From: Pseudodesulfovibrio hydrargyri
Lineage (GTDB): Bacteria; Desulfobacterota; Desulfovibrionia; Desulfovibrionales; Desulfovibrionaceae
DNA: 64,000 bases
Assembly: GCF_001874525.1 (NCBI RefSeq)
Contig: NZ_LKAQ01000004.1
Location: 2,694,730-2,758,729 of the forward strand
Direction: 5' to 3'
Notes under the pieces: generated by a model
Told to the model about the DNA's origin: nothing
The model's database searches: none
The model's input: only the letters and a program-made list of their open reading frames with translations
Translations under genes and position numbers: made by a program
Shown: positions 16,733-25,102 of the stretch, in pieces
Layout: each line of letters starts with the position of its first letter
Numbering within the stretch: the stretch's first letter is position 1

Positions 16733-17146
16733 ATGCCGATAGAACAATTCATCGAAAGGGGCTTTCCCTTCCATCAACTCCTTGGCGTGAAGGTGGACAA
16801 GATCGACGAGGAATCGGTGCGCTTGCATATTCCGTTCAGGGACGAGCTGATCGGCCACGCCGGAAGCGCCATGATCCACGGCGGGGTCATCTCGACCCTG
16901 GCCGATATCTGCGGGGGCTTCGCCGTCTGGACTCGCTGCGAGCGGGACGACTTCATCGCCACCATTACCCTCAGCGTCGACTACCTGCGGCCTGCCACTG
17001 CCCGCGATCTCTATGCCGAGGCCACGGTCCGGCTCCTCGGGAACAAGGTCGGCAACGCCCATGTGGTCATCTGGTCCGAGGGCGATCCGGACACCCATGT
17101 GGCCGAGGGACGGGGCGTCTACAACATCCGGCGGCGCAAGAAGTGA
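16733..17146 (+). CDS. PaaI-family hotdog thioesterase
   Basis: A 137-residue hotdog-fold protein. The motif HAGSAMIHGGVISTLADICGG (42-62) carries the family's His49-Gly-Gly and acidic Asp58. TITLSVDYLRPATARDLYAEATV matches the central strands of acyl-CoA thioesterases that hydrolyse (aryl-)acyl-CoA. ATG 16733 is used; upstream in-frame codons come from the non-coding leader. It stands alone after the ssb terminator. The substrate is unknown. Confidence 0.85.
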   Translation: MPIEQFIERGFPFHQLLGVKVDKIDEESVRLHIPFRDELIGHAGSAMIHGGVISTLADICGGFAVWTRCERDDFIATITLSVDYLRPATARDLYAEATVRLLGNKVGNAHVVIWSEGDPDTHVAEGRGVYNIRRRKK

Positions 17147-17245
17147 CGGGGCCTGCCAGAGGCGCGGGAGGCGCGAGCCAGTATGGGAATCTGATCGGCG
17201 CTTCGTTGCGGGCGTTCGCGCACGAACCACTCGATGCGTGTCCCT

Positions 17246-17782
17246 TCAGGTGTAGCAGACGATGTCCTGGAACACGACGGTGTCCGTGACCGCCCGGTAT
17301 TGATGGGCCACGTCCGCGTGGAAGCGGTGGGACTGACCGGGGCCGAGGCGGTGCACCCGGCCCTCGTGGATCAGGTCCAGCACGCCGCTGATGGTCACCA
17401 CGTGCTCCACCACTCCGAACCGGTGGGCCGGGGAGCGCTGGTGGTGACGGTTGGTCAGGGTGACCTCGAACATCTCCATGCGCGTGACCGCGTCAAAGGG
17501 AAAGACCACCCGGATGGCCATGTCCCGGTCGTTGGGAAAGGGCACCTGCCGGAAGTCCGAGCCCCCCTTGGACGCGAAGAACGACGAGAAGGATATGTCC
17601 AGCCCGCTGGCGATCTTCCACAGGGTGGCGATGGTCGGCGCGGATTCGCGGCGTTCGATCTGGCCGAGCATGGCCTTGGACACGCCGGTGAGCAGGGCCG
17701 CCTTGTCCAGGCTCATTTCCCGCTCCTTCCGGCTGGCCCTCAGCCGTTCGGCTATGGATTCCCTGATGTCGTCCGCTGACAC
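17246..17782 (-). CDS. XRE-family regulator with C-terminal cupin domain
   Basis: A 178-residue repressor-type regulator: helix-turn-helix at about 8-63 (ERLRASRKEREMSLDKAALLTGVSKAMLGQIERRESAPTIATLWKIASGLDIS, seen in pieces) and a small cupin barrel at about 100-175 (GVVEHVVTISGVLDLIHEGRVHRLGPGQSHRF). In this class the cupin senses a small molecule. GTG 17782 is chosen for the AAGGAG six bases upstream; any longer reading runs into the divergent gene. The two palindromes just upstream are likely its operators. It probably controls itself and the divergent YbaK-type gene. Confidence 0.88.
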   Translation of the reverse strand: MSADDIRESIAERLRASRKEREMSLDKAALLTGVSKAMLGQIERRESAPTIATLWKIASGLDISFSSFFASKGGSDFRQVPFPNDRDMAIRVVFPFDAVTRMEMFEVTLTNRHHQRSPAHRFGVVEHVVTISGVLDLIHEGRVHRLGPGQSHRFHADVAHQYRAVTDTVVFQDIVCYT

Positions 17783-17794
17783 GGTTTCTCCTTG

Positions 17795-17808
17795 TGCGCT
17801 ATAGCGTA
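17795..17808. promoter_or_regulatory. Operator-like palindrome 1
   Basis: TGCGCTATAGCGTA is a 14-base palindrome with one mismatched pair. It lies 13 bases upstream of the regulator's start codon and is the same design as the perfect palindrome at 17829. Confidence 0.7.
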
Positions 17809-17828
17809 CGGTGGTAATTTTGAGAAAA

Positions 17829-17842
17829 TGCGTTATAACGCA
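17829..17842. promoter_or_regulatory. Operator-like palindrome 2
   Basis: TGCGTTATAACGCA is a perfect 14-base palindrome. Its centre is 34 bases from that of the first copy, a little over three helical turns, so two dimers could bind nearly the same face of the DNA between the divergent genes. Confidence 0.75.
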
Positions 17843-17918
17843 CGGAAAAATTCTTAGCAGGAGTCCGGCCGCCGGGCAAGGAGAACCGGTCCGGACCAGG
17901 AATACAAGGAGATGACTG

Positions 17919-18407
17919 ATGGCGAAAAAACTGAGCAGAAGTGCGCAGAGGGTGCAGGATTTCCTATCGAAACAGGGGGATGAGTTCGACGTCAAGGAGC
18001 TGGATTCGTCCACCAGGACGGCGGCCGACGCGGCCGGCAGCATCGGCTGCGCCGTGGGACAGATCGCCAAGTCCCTGGTTTTTCGCGACGGGAACACGGA
18101 CGAGCCGGTTCTGGTGGTGGCCTCGGGCGCGAACCGGGTGGACGCGGCCAAGGTGCGCCTTGCCGCATCCCTGGACCTGCGCAGGGCGGATGGAGATTTC
18201 GTCAAGGATCGCACTGGGTTCGCAATCGGCGGTATCCCGCCAGTGGCCCATGTCACGCCCTTGCGTACCGTGTTGGATCAGGACCTGAAACAGTTTGCGG
18301 AGATCTGGGCGGCGGCCGGAACGCCGCACGCGGTCTTTCGGCTCACGCCGGATCGTCTCGGGGCGCTCACGGGCGGGCAGTGGATCGATCTGCGAGAGGA
18401 AAAGTGA
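17919..18407 (+). CDS. YbaK/EbsC-family aminoacyl-tRNA deacylase
   Basis: A 162-residue YbaK-domain protein. Such enzymes free wrongly charged amino acids from tRNA, for example Cys from tRNA-Pro. The conserved lysine lies in VGQIAKSLVFR (Lys51); VLVVASGANRVDAAKV and TGFAIGGIPPVAH are also typical. The ribosome-binding site is AAGGAG before ATG 17919. It is transcribed away from the XRE-cupin regulator, so expression may respond to that regulator's ligand. Which tRNA is edited cannot be read from the sequence. Confidence 0.88.
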   Translation: MAKKLSRSAQRVQDFLSKQGDEFDVKELDSSTRTAADAAGSIGCAVGQIAKSLVFRDGNTDEPVLVVASGANRVDAAKVRLAASLDLRRADGDFVKDRTGFAIGGIPPVAHVTPLRTVLDQDLKQFAEIWAAAGTPHAVFRLTPDRLGALTGGQWIDLREEK

Positions 18408-18458
18408 CCGATTGTCCGAAATCGGATTCTCTCCTTTTACAGAGGGTTATTACTGCGG

Positions 18459-18481
18459 GCCGTGTCTTCGGACACGGCTTT
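18459..18481 (+). terminator. Hairpin terminator after the YbaK-type gene
   Basis: GCCGTGTC pairs with GACACGGC around a very stable TTCG loop; only three T follow. It is probably a terminator, weaker than the others in the window. Confidence 0.6.
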
Positions 18482-18773
18482 CGCATTGTCTCCAGGCCTG
18501 TTGTGTTCGAAAAATGCACACCTAACATAATGAAAAATAAAGGCTAAATTGGCAGGAGATGGTTGACCTGAATCGTTCATCGGAATAAGTTAGGTCCAAG
18601 TCGGCATAATGAGGGTGTGCCGGAAGAGGTGGCTGACAGGCATGTAAGGGGTACTATACCCATTTATTATGCTTGCTTAGGCATAATCATCTGCTCATTT
18701 CAGCAATGATGAGCCGACGCCGTCCCGCGGCAAGGGGCGGCGGATCATATACGGAGTCTTTAGTGGAGGAGCA
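18482..18773 (+). promoter_or_regulatory. Long leader of the molybdopterin / Mop operon with inverted repeats
   Basis: This 292-base, partly AT-rich stretch holds no gene. It contains ACCTAAC (18520-18526) facing GTTAGGT (18589-18595), and ATTATGC (18666-18672) facing GCATAAT (18681-18687). GCATAAT occurs again at 18604-18610. These look like regulator sites or RNA stems. The start codon of the operon follows GGAGG. A molybdate- or tungstate-responsive control would make biological sense, but I cannot assign the motif to a known regulator. Confidence 0.5.
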
Positions 18774-19790
18774 ATGAAGACCGTACCAGTACAGGATGCC
18801 GTGGGCATGGTACTTTGCCACGACATGACCAAAATCGTCCCCGGGGAGTCCAAGGGGCCGGTGTTCCGCAAGGGACACATCATAATGGAAGAGGACGTCC
18901 GGACGCTGCTCGAGATCGGCAAGGAGCACATATACGTCCTGGACATGGAAAAGGGCTGTATCCATGAAAACGAGGCCGCCCACCGCATTGCCAATGCGGC
19001 CGTCGGCCCGAACATCACCCTGTCGGACGTGTCCGAGGGGCGCATCAACTTCATCGCCGAACCCGGCCTGCTCGACGTCAACGTCGAGGCTCTCAACCGC
19101 ATCAATTCCATCGAAGAGGTGGTTCTGGCCACCCTGCACACCGGCCAGCAGGTCACCGAGACCCGTCCCGTGGCCGGCACCCGCGTGGTCCCGCTGGTCA
19201 TCGACGAGAAGAAGATCCGACAGGTGGAGGCCATCTGTGCCGAGTACGACTACGTGGTCGGCATCCGTCCCTTCCGGCGGCTGTCCGTCGGCCTGGTGAC
19301 CACCGGCAGCGAGGTCTACCACGGCCGCATCAAGGACAAGTTCGGCCCGGTCATCCGCAGGAAATTCTCCACCCTCGGCTCCGAGGTCATGGGCCAGACC
19401 CTGACCTCCGACGATCCGGCCATGACCCGCGACGCGATCATGGCCTTCATCGCCGGCGGCGCGGAGATGGTCGTGGTCACCGGCGGCATGTCCGTGGACC
19501 CGGACGACCAGACGCCCACCGCCATCCGCCTGACCGGGGCGGACGTCATCACCTACGGTTCCCCCACGTTTCCCGGGGTCATGTTCATGGTCGCGGAGCT
19601 GAACGGCGTGCCCATTCTCGGGCTGCCGGGCTGCGTCATGTACTACCGGGCGTCGGTGTTCGATCTGATTGTCCCGCGCCTGCTGGCCGGGGAGAAGGTC
19701 ACCCGGGAAGACATCGTATCCCTGGGGCACGGCGGTTTCTGCGCGACCTGCGAGGTCTGCCGCTATCCCATCTGCCCCTTCGGTAAATAG
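18774..19790 (+). CDS. Molybdopterin-binding protein (MoeA/MogA-like) with C-terminal Cys cluster
   Basis: A 338-residue protein related to the molybdenum-cofactor enzymes MoeA and MogA. The molybdopterin-binding domain is at about 168-305 (LSVGLVTTGSEVYHGRIKD, VVVTGGMSVDPDDQTPTAI and GVPILGLPGCVMYYRAS). The first 160 residues resemble the MoeA N-terminal region but are short, so it is not a standard MoeA. The last 16 residues hold four cysteines (323, 326, 329, 334; CATCEVCRYPICPFGK) that could bind metal or iron-sulfur. It precedes mop by 66 bases and probably handles molybdate or cofactor insertion for Mop. Confidence 0.87.
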   Translation: MKTVPVQDAVGMVLCHDMTKIVPGESKGPVFRKGHIIMEEDVRTLLEIGKEHIYVLDMEKGCIHENEAAHRIANAAVGPNITLSDVSEGRINFIAEPGLLDVNVEALNRINSIEEVVLATLHTGQQVTETRPVAGTRVVPLVIDEKKIRQVEAICAEYDYVVGIRPFRRLSVGLVTTGSEVYHGRIKDKFGPVIRRKFSTLGSEVMGQTLTSDDPAMTRDAIMAFIAGGAEMVVVTGGMSVDPDDQTPTAIRLTGADVITYGSPTFPGVMFMVAELNGVPILGLPGCVMYYRASVFDLIVPRLLAGEKVTREDIVSLGHGGFCATCEVCRYPICPFGK

Positions 19791-19856
19791 ATCAAGGTTC
19801 CTTTCGAACCCAACCTATCTGCGAGACAGCGAGAACTAATTAGGAGGAAAACTGTC

Positions 19857-22574
19857 ATGATTAAACGGACGCTCCAAGTGAACGGAGTCTCCAGGGTCGT
19901 CGTCTGCGACCCGGATGAATCCCTGGCCAACGCGTTGCGCCAGAACCTGGGACTGACCAGTGTGAAAATCGGTTGCGGAACCGGCCAGTGCGGCAGCTGC
20001 ACCATTCTGCGGGACGGCAAGCTGGTCCGTTCGTGCACCGTGAAGATGAAACGGGTCAAGAACAATACCCAGATCATGACCCTCGAGGGCCTGGGCACCG
20101 CCGGCGACCTGCATCCCATCCAGATGGCCTGGATCGCCTTCGGCGGCGCGCAGTGCGGCTTCTGTTCGCCCGGCTTTCTGGTTTCCACGTATGCGCTTCT
20201 GACCGAGAACCCCAGCCCGACCCGCGAGGATATCCGCGACTGGTTCCAGAAGCACAAGAACGTCTGCCGCTGCACCGGCTACAAGCCGCTGGTCGACGCG
20301 GTCATGGCCGCCGCCGAAGTCATGCGCGGCGACAAGTCCATGGACGACCTGATCTTCAAGATTCCCGAGGACGGCCGTATCTGGAACACCCATTATCCGC
20401 GCCCCTCGGCCGTGGCCAAGGTCACCGGCACCTGGGACTTCGGGGCCGACATGGGGCTGCGCCTGCCCCCCGGAAGCCTGTACTGCGAACTGGTCCAGGC
20501 CGAGGTCTCCCATGCCAACATCCTGTCCATCGACACGGCCGAGGCTGAGACCGTTCCGGGCGTGTTCAAGGTCGTCACCCACAAGGACGTCAAGGGCAAG
20601 AACCGCATCACCGGTCTGATCACCTTCCCGACCAACCTCGGCGACGGCTGGGACCGTCCCATCCTGTGCGATGAGAAGATCTTCCAGTACGGCGACGCCA
20701 TCGCCATCGTCTGCGCGGACTCCCCCGAGGCCGCCAAGGCGGGCGCGGCCAAGGTCAAGGTCGAGATCGAGCAGCTGCCCGAGTACATGAGCGCTCCGGC
20801 GGCCATGGCCGAGGACGCCATCGAGATCCATCCCGGCACCCCCAACGTCTACTACATTCAGAAAGAGGCCAAGGGACCGGACACCAAGCCCATCTTCGAG
20901 AACGCCGACGTTGTCGTCGAGGGCGACTACTACACGCAGCGCCAGCCGCACATGCCCATCGAGCCGGACGTCGGGTTCGCCTACATCGGGGACGAGGGCA
21001 AGCTGGTCATCCACTCCAAGTCCATCGGCATCCACCTGCACCTGCTCATGATCGCCCCCGGCCTGGGCGTGGAGCCCGAGAACATGGTCCTGGTCCAGAA
21101 CCCCACGGGCGGCACCTTCGGCTACAAGTTCTCGCCGACCATGGAAGCCCTCGTCGGCGCGGCCGCCCTGGCCACCGGCCGTCCGGTCTTCCTGAACTAC
21201 ACCTGGAAACAGCAGCAGCAGTACACCGGCAAGCGCTCGCCGCAGTTCACCACCGTGCGCCTGGCCTCCACCAAGGACGGCAAGCTGCTCGGCATGGAGA
21301 CCGACTGGACCGTGGACCACGGGCCGTACTCCGAGTTCGGCGACCTGCTGACCCTGCGCGGCGCGCAGTACATCGGCTCGGGCTACGACATTCCGGCCAT
21401 CCGCGGCGAGGGCCGCACCGTGTGCACCAACCACTGCTGGGGCGCTGCCTTCCGGGGCTACGGCGCTCCCGAGGCGGAGTTCCCCTCCGAGGTGTGCATG
21501 GACGAGCTGGCCGAGAAGCTGGGCATGGACCCGTTGGAGCTGCGCTACAAGAACGTCTACCGCAAGGGTTCCACCACGCCCACCGGCCAGGACCCCGAGG
21601 TCTACTCCCTGCCCGAGATGATCGACAAGGTTCGTCCCCGGTATGAGGAGTTCAAGAAGTACGCGGCCGACAACTCCACCGACGCCAAGAAGCTCGGCGT
21701 GGGCGTGTCCATCGGCGTGTACGGCTCCGGCCTGGACGGCCCGGACACCGCCGAGGTCGACATCGCCCTGAACGATGACAACACCGTCACGGTGTACTCC
21801 GCCTGGGGCGACCACGGCCAGGGCGCTGACATGGGCACCCTGGGCACGGCCCACGAGGCCCTGCGCCCGCTGAACCTGACCCCGGACCAGATCCATCTGA
21901 TGATGGGCGACACCAGCTTCGCTCCCGCGGCCGGACCGGCCGGCGGCAGCCGCTCCCAGGTCGTCGTGGGCCAGGCCACCAAGAACGCCTGCGACCAGCT
22001 TGTGGCCGCCATGAAGAAGCCCGACGGCTCCTTCCGCACCCATGAGGAAATGGTCGCCGACGGTCTCGAGCTGCTGTACCACGGCAAGTGGACCGCCCCG
22101 GCCAACGACTGCGACGCCAACGGTCAGGGCAACCCGTTCTGCTGCTACATGTACGGCGTGTTCCTGTCCCTGGTTTCCGTGGACACCGCCACCGGCAAGA
22201 CCGCGGTCGAGAAGATGGTCACCGTGGCCGACATCGGCGTGGTCAACAACTTCCTCCTGGTGGACGGCCAGATCCACGGCGGCATCGCCCAGGGCATCGG
22301 CCTGGCCCTGACCGAGGACTACGAGGATATCAAGAAGCACTCCAACATGGCCGGCGCGGGCATGCCCTACATCAAGGACATCCCGGACGACATGGAGATC
22401 ATCTACGTCGAGACCCCGCGTCCCGACGGTCCCTTCGGCGCTTCCGGCGTCGGCGAGATGCCGTTGACCGCCCCGCACGCGGCGATCATCAACGCCATCT
22501 ACAACGCCTGCGGCGCGCGTATCCGCCACCTGCCGGCGTATCCCGAGAAGGTGCTCGCCGCCCTCAAGGGGTAG
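19857..22574 (+). CDS. mop: Aldehyde oxidoreductase, molybdenum hydroxylase (Mop)
   Basis: A 905-residue xanthine-oxidase-family enzyme closely matching the layout of D. gigas aldehyde oxidoreductase (907 residues), with no FAD domain. It oxidises aldehydes to carboxylic acids at a molybdenum-cytosine-dinucleotide cofactor. One [2Fe-2S] cluster is bound by Cys40-45-48-60 and the other by Cys100-103-137-139, the same numbers as in the D. gigas protein. The catalytic glutamate is Glu867 in PFGASGVGEMPL. GGAGG precedes ATG 19857. A strong terminator directly follows. Confidence 0.96.
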   Translation: MIKRTLQVNGVSRVVVCDPDESLANALRQNLGLTSVKIGCGTGQCGSCTILRDGKLVRSCTVKMKRVKNNTQIMTLEGLGTAGDLHPIQMAWIAFGGAQCGFCSPGFLVSTYALLTENPSPTREDIRDWFQKHKNVCRCTGYKPLVDAVMAAAEVMRGDKSMDDLIFKIPEDGRIWNTHYPRPSAVAKVTGTWDFGADMGLRLPPGSLYCELVQAEVSHANILSIDTAEAETVPGVFKVVTHKDVKGKNRITGLITFPTNLGDGWDRPILCDEKIFQYGDAIAIVCADSPEAAKAGAAKVKVEIEQLPEYMSAPAAMAEDAIEIHPGTPNVYYIQKEAKGPDTKPIFENADVVVEGDYYTQRQPHMPIEPDVGFAYIGDEGKLVIHSKSIGIHLHLLMIAPGLGVEPENMVLVQNPTGGTFGYKFSPTMEALVGAAALATGRPVFLNYTWKQQQQYTGKRSPQFTTVRLASTKDGKLLGMETDWTVDHGPYSEFGDLLTLRGAQYIGSGYDIPAIRGEGRTVCTNHCWGAAFRGYGAPEAEFPSEVCMDELAEKLGMDPLELRYKNVYRKGSTTPTGQDPEVYSLPEMIDKVRPRYEEFKKYAADNSTDAKKLGVGVSIGVYGSGLDGPDTAEVDIALNDDNTVTVYSAWGDHGQGADMGTLGTAHEALRPLNLTPDQIHLMMGDTSFAPAAGPAGGSRSQVVVGQATKNACDQLVAAMKKPDGSFRTHEEMVADGLELLYHGKWTAPANDCDANGQGNPFCCYMYGVFLSLVSVDTATGKTAVEKMVTVADIGVVNNFLLVDGQIHGGIAQGIGLALTEDYEDIKKHSNMAGAGMPYIKDIPDDMEIIYVETPRPDGPFGASGVGEMPLTAPHAAIINAIYNACGARIRHLPAYPEKVLAALKG

Positions 22575-22593
22575 TTGGAAACCCGTAATAATC

Positions 22594-22625
22594 GCGGCCC
22601 ATGCCTTGGCATGGGCCGCTTTTTT
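22594..22625 (+). terminator. Strong Rho-independent terminator between mop and its accessory operon
   Basis: GCGGCCCATGCC (22594-22605) pairs perfectly with GGCATGGGCCGC (22608-22619) and is followed by six T. The next start codon is only 17 bases further on. The downstream genes therefore depend on read-through or on a promoter inside mop. Confidence 0.95.
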
Positions 22626-22641
22626 CCGTATGTGGGGAGCC

Positions 22642-24888
22642 ATGGAACAAACTGAACTGAGACAATGGGAAAATCGGTGTATTCAGGAAGAGTCGCCCCG
22701 GTGCGCGGCGGCCTGTCCCCTGCATGTCGACGCTCGCGAGTGCTGCTCCCTGCTGGCCGCGCGCCGCGTGGACAAGGCGTGGGCCGTACTGGCCAGGACC
22801 ATGCCGTTGCCCGGCGTCCTGGCCCGGACCTGCGACGCGCCGTGCAAGGCGGCCTGCCTGCGCGGCGAGAAGGGCGGCCCCGTCGAGATGGGCGCCCTGG
22901 AGCGGTTCCTGGCGGATGCGGCCCAACCGCCCAAGCCGCTCCGGCCCCTGCCGCGCAACGGCAAGTCCGTGGCCGTGATCGGCGGCGCCATGACCGGCCT
23001 GTGCGCGGCCTGGGAGATCGCCCGCAAGGGGTTCGCCGTGACCGTGTACTGCGAAGCGCCCGAGGTCGGTTCCGCACTGCCCGATGGGGTGCTCGACGCC
23101 GAACTCGCGGCCATGGACCGTATGGGCGTGGCCATCGAGCGGGGCGTGACCCCCACCCAGGACCTGGTCGAGGCCCAATTGGAGGAGCGCGACGCGGTCT
23201 TCGTGGACAGCGACGGCGTGCCCGAAGCGGTCCGCTATTTCGGCGAGCCCGACGAGGTCACGCTGGGCACCAACCGGCTCGGGCTGTTCGCCAGCCGGGC
23301 GGGTGAGGTTTCGCCTGCATTCCAGGCGGCCGCCGGACGGCGCGCGGCCAATTCCATCATGCGTTTTTCCCAGGGCGTGTCCATGGTCAAGAGCCGCGAG
23401 CTCGAGGGGCCGTACGACACGCGCCTGTACACCAACCTGTCCAAGGTCGAACCGGCCGCGCCGGTGGCCGTGGGCGAAGGGTACGACGAGGCTTCCGCCG
23501 TTCAGGAGGCCGCCCGCTGTCTGAAGTGCGAGTGTATGGAGTGCGTCAAAGGGTGCGTCTACCTCAAGCACTACAAGCAGTACCCCAAGGTTTACGTCCG
23601 CCAGGTCTACAACAACGAGGCCATTGTCCGGGGCACGCGCCAGGCCAACAAGATGATCAACTCGTGCATGCTCTGCGGGCTGTGCGACACGGTCTGCCCC
23701 GAGGACTTCGCCATGGGCGACGTCTGCCTCGAAGCGAGGCGGAACATGATCGCCAAGGGGACCATGCCGCCTTCGGCCCACGAGTTCGCCCTGCGCGACA
23801 TGGCTTTTGCCGACGGCGACAAGTGCGTCATGGCCCGGCACGCTCCGGGCGCGGATTCGAGCGAATACGTCTTTTTCCCCGGCTGCCAGCTGACCGCCAC
23901 CGACCCCGGCGGGGCTGAACGCGCCTATGCGGACCTGCGCGAGCGGCTGGGCAAGGTCGGGCTGATGCTGCGCTGCTGCGGTGCCCCGGCCGCCTGGTCC
24001 GGGCGCGACGCGCTGTTCAGGGAGTCCCTCTCCGAACTGAAAACAGCCTGGCAGGGGCTCGGCTCACCGCGCATCATCGCGGCCTGTCCCTCCTGCATCA
24101 AGATCCTGCGCGAGGCCATGCCCGAGGCCGAGATCGTTTCCCACTGGTCCATCCTGAGCGCGCTCGGCCTGCCGCGGACCGCTCTGAAGACGGGCGGGAC
24201 CCTGGCCGTGAACGACCCGTGCGCGGCCCGCGAGGACGGCGCCATGCGCGGCGACGTGCGCTCCCTGCTGGATGCCCTCGGGGTGTCCACGGTTGAGCCT
24301 GAGTACAGTGGGGAACTGACCCAGTGCTGCGGCTACGGCGGGTTGCTCAACGAGGTGGACCCGGCCCTGGGCCAGGCCGCCGCCAAGGCCCGCGCCGACG
24401 CCGTGGACGAGGATTACGTGACCTACTGCGCCATGTGCCGGGAGATGATCGCCCGGACGGGCAAGACGGCCATGCACCTCTATGATCTGGTCTATCCCGG
24501 CGAACAGCGACCTGGCGACCGGCCCACGCCGGGCCATTCCGAGCGGCGCGAGAATCGCGTCCGTCTCAGGGAAAGGCTTTTGCGCGAGCTGTGGAGCGAG
24601 GTGGACGGCGTGGCGGCCGAGGAATTCGAGAAGGTCCGGGTTACCTGCACCGAAGCGGGCGCGGCGGCCATGGAGGAGCGGCGCATCCTGACCAGCGACG
24701 TGCAGAAGGTTCTGCTCCAGGCGGAGCGGTCCGGCAGCCATCTGGTCCACGGCGAGACCGGCCGTTTCCTGGCCTCGTTCCGTCCGGCCGTGGTGACCTA
24801 TTGGGTGGAATTCGAAAAAACGGACGACGGGTACCTGGTGCACAACGCCTGGTGCCATCGCATGAAGATAAAGGGAGGGCAGCCATGA
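22642..24888 (+). CDS. FAD- and Fe-S-containing oxidoreductase with HdrD/CCG domains
   Basis: A 748-residue composite redox protein. In order: a GltD-like cysteine region (CIQEESPRCAAACP at 13-25 and CDAPCKAACLRGEKG at 64-78); a dinucleotide-binding region starting SVAVIGGAMTGLCAAWEIARKG (109-130); two Fe-S motifs CLKCECMECVKGC and CMLCGLCDTVCP; then HdrD-type CCG domains (FFPGCQ, LRCCGAP, CPSC, QCCGYGG). A C-terminal extension of about 120 residues follows. ATG 22642 has GGGGAG upstream. It resembles heterodisulfide-reductase-like electron carriers and may move electrons between Mop chemistry and a thiol or quinone acceptor. The natural partner is unknown. Confidence 0.82.
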   Translation: MEQTELRQWENRCIQEESPRCAAACPLHVDARECCSLLAARRVDKAWAVLARTMPLPGVLARTCDAPCKAACLRGEKGGPVEMGALERFLADAAQPPKPLRPLPRNGKSVAVIGGAMTGLCAAWEIARKGFAVTVYCEAPEVGSALPDGVLDAELAAMDRMGVAIERGVTPTQDLVEAQLEERDAVFVDSDGVPEAVRYFGEPDEVTLGTNRLGLFASRAGEVSPAFQAAAGRRAANSIMRFSQGVSMVKSRELEGPYDTRLYTNLSKVEPAAPVAVGEGYDEASAVQEAARCLKCECMECVKGCVYLKHYKQYPKVYVRQVYNNEAIVRGTRQANKMINSCMLCGLCDTVCPEDFAMGDVCLEARRNMIAKGTMPPSAHEFALRDMAFADGDKCVMARHAPGADSSEYVFFPGCQLTATDPGGAERAYADLRERLGKVGLMLRCCGAPAAWSGRDALFRESLSELKTAWQGLGSPRIIAACPSCIKILREAMPEAEIVSHWSILSALGLPRTALKTGGTLAVNDPCAAREDGAMRGDVRSLLDALGVSTVEPEYSGELTQCCGYGGLLNEVDPALGQAAAKARADAVDEDYVTYCAMCREMIARTGKTAMHLYDLVYPGEQRPGDRPTPGHSERRENRVRLRERLLRELWSEVDGVAAEEFEKVRVTCTEAGAAAMEERRILTSDVQKVLLQAERSGSHLVHGETGRFLASFRPAVVTYWVEFEKTDDGYLVHNAWCHRMKIKGGQP

Positions 24889-25100
24889 GCGTGATCACGG
24901 TGCCGGGAACCGGAGCCGGTGGCTGGCGTTGCGGCCCCTGCGACGAGGACATGGTCATGAAACCGGTGGAGCTGACCTATCTCAACTCCCAGTTCAACGT
25001 GGAGCTGCCCGCCTGTCCCAAGTGCGGCTACGTGCTTATCCCCGAACCGCTGGCCCTGGGCAAGATGCACCAGGTGGAGCAGTTGCTGGAGGACAAGTAG
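24885..25100 (+). CDS. Small CxxC/CxxC protein (zinc-ribbon or redox type)
   Basis: A 71-residue protein with two cysteine pairs, Cys16-x2-Cys19 (WRCGPC) and Cys44-x2-Cys47 (ACPKCGYV), arranged like a zinc ribbon or rubredoxin knuckle. Its ATG overlaps the previous stop by four bases and GGGAGGG is the ribosome-binding site, so it is a real coupled gene despite its size. The family recurs beside molybdenum-hydroxylase accessory genes in Desulfovibrio, as far as I recall. It may hold zinc or iron and act as a small carrier or scaffold; no catalytic role is visible. Confidence 0.82.
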   Translation: MSVITVPGTGAGGWRCGPCDEDMVMKPVELTYLNSQFNVELPACPKCGYVLIPEPLALGKMHQVEQLLEDK

Positions 25101-25102
25101 CC

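Noticed and set aside
18550..18568. TGGCAGGAGATGGTTGAC as a sigma-54 promoter of the Mop operon
   Set aside because: The GG and the downstream block are not spaced to give GC at -12, so it fails the consensus.
18482..18773. A molybdenum-cofactor riboswitch in the Mop operon leader
   Set aside because: I could not match the conserved core of that RNA from memory. The region is reported only as an unassigned leader; a covariance-model search would settle it.
19836..22643. A 935-codon minus-strand open frame opposite mop
   Set aside because: Mop is certain on the plus strand. The antisense product is Gly/Val/His/Asp-rich with no recognisable motif.
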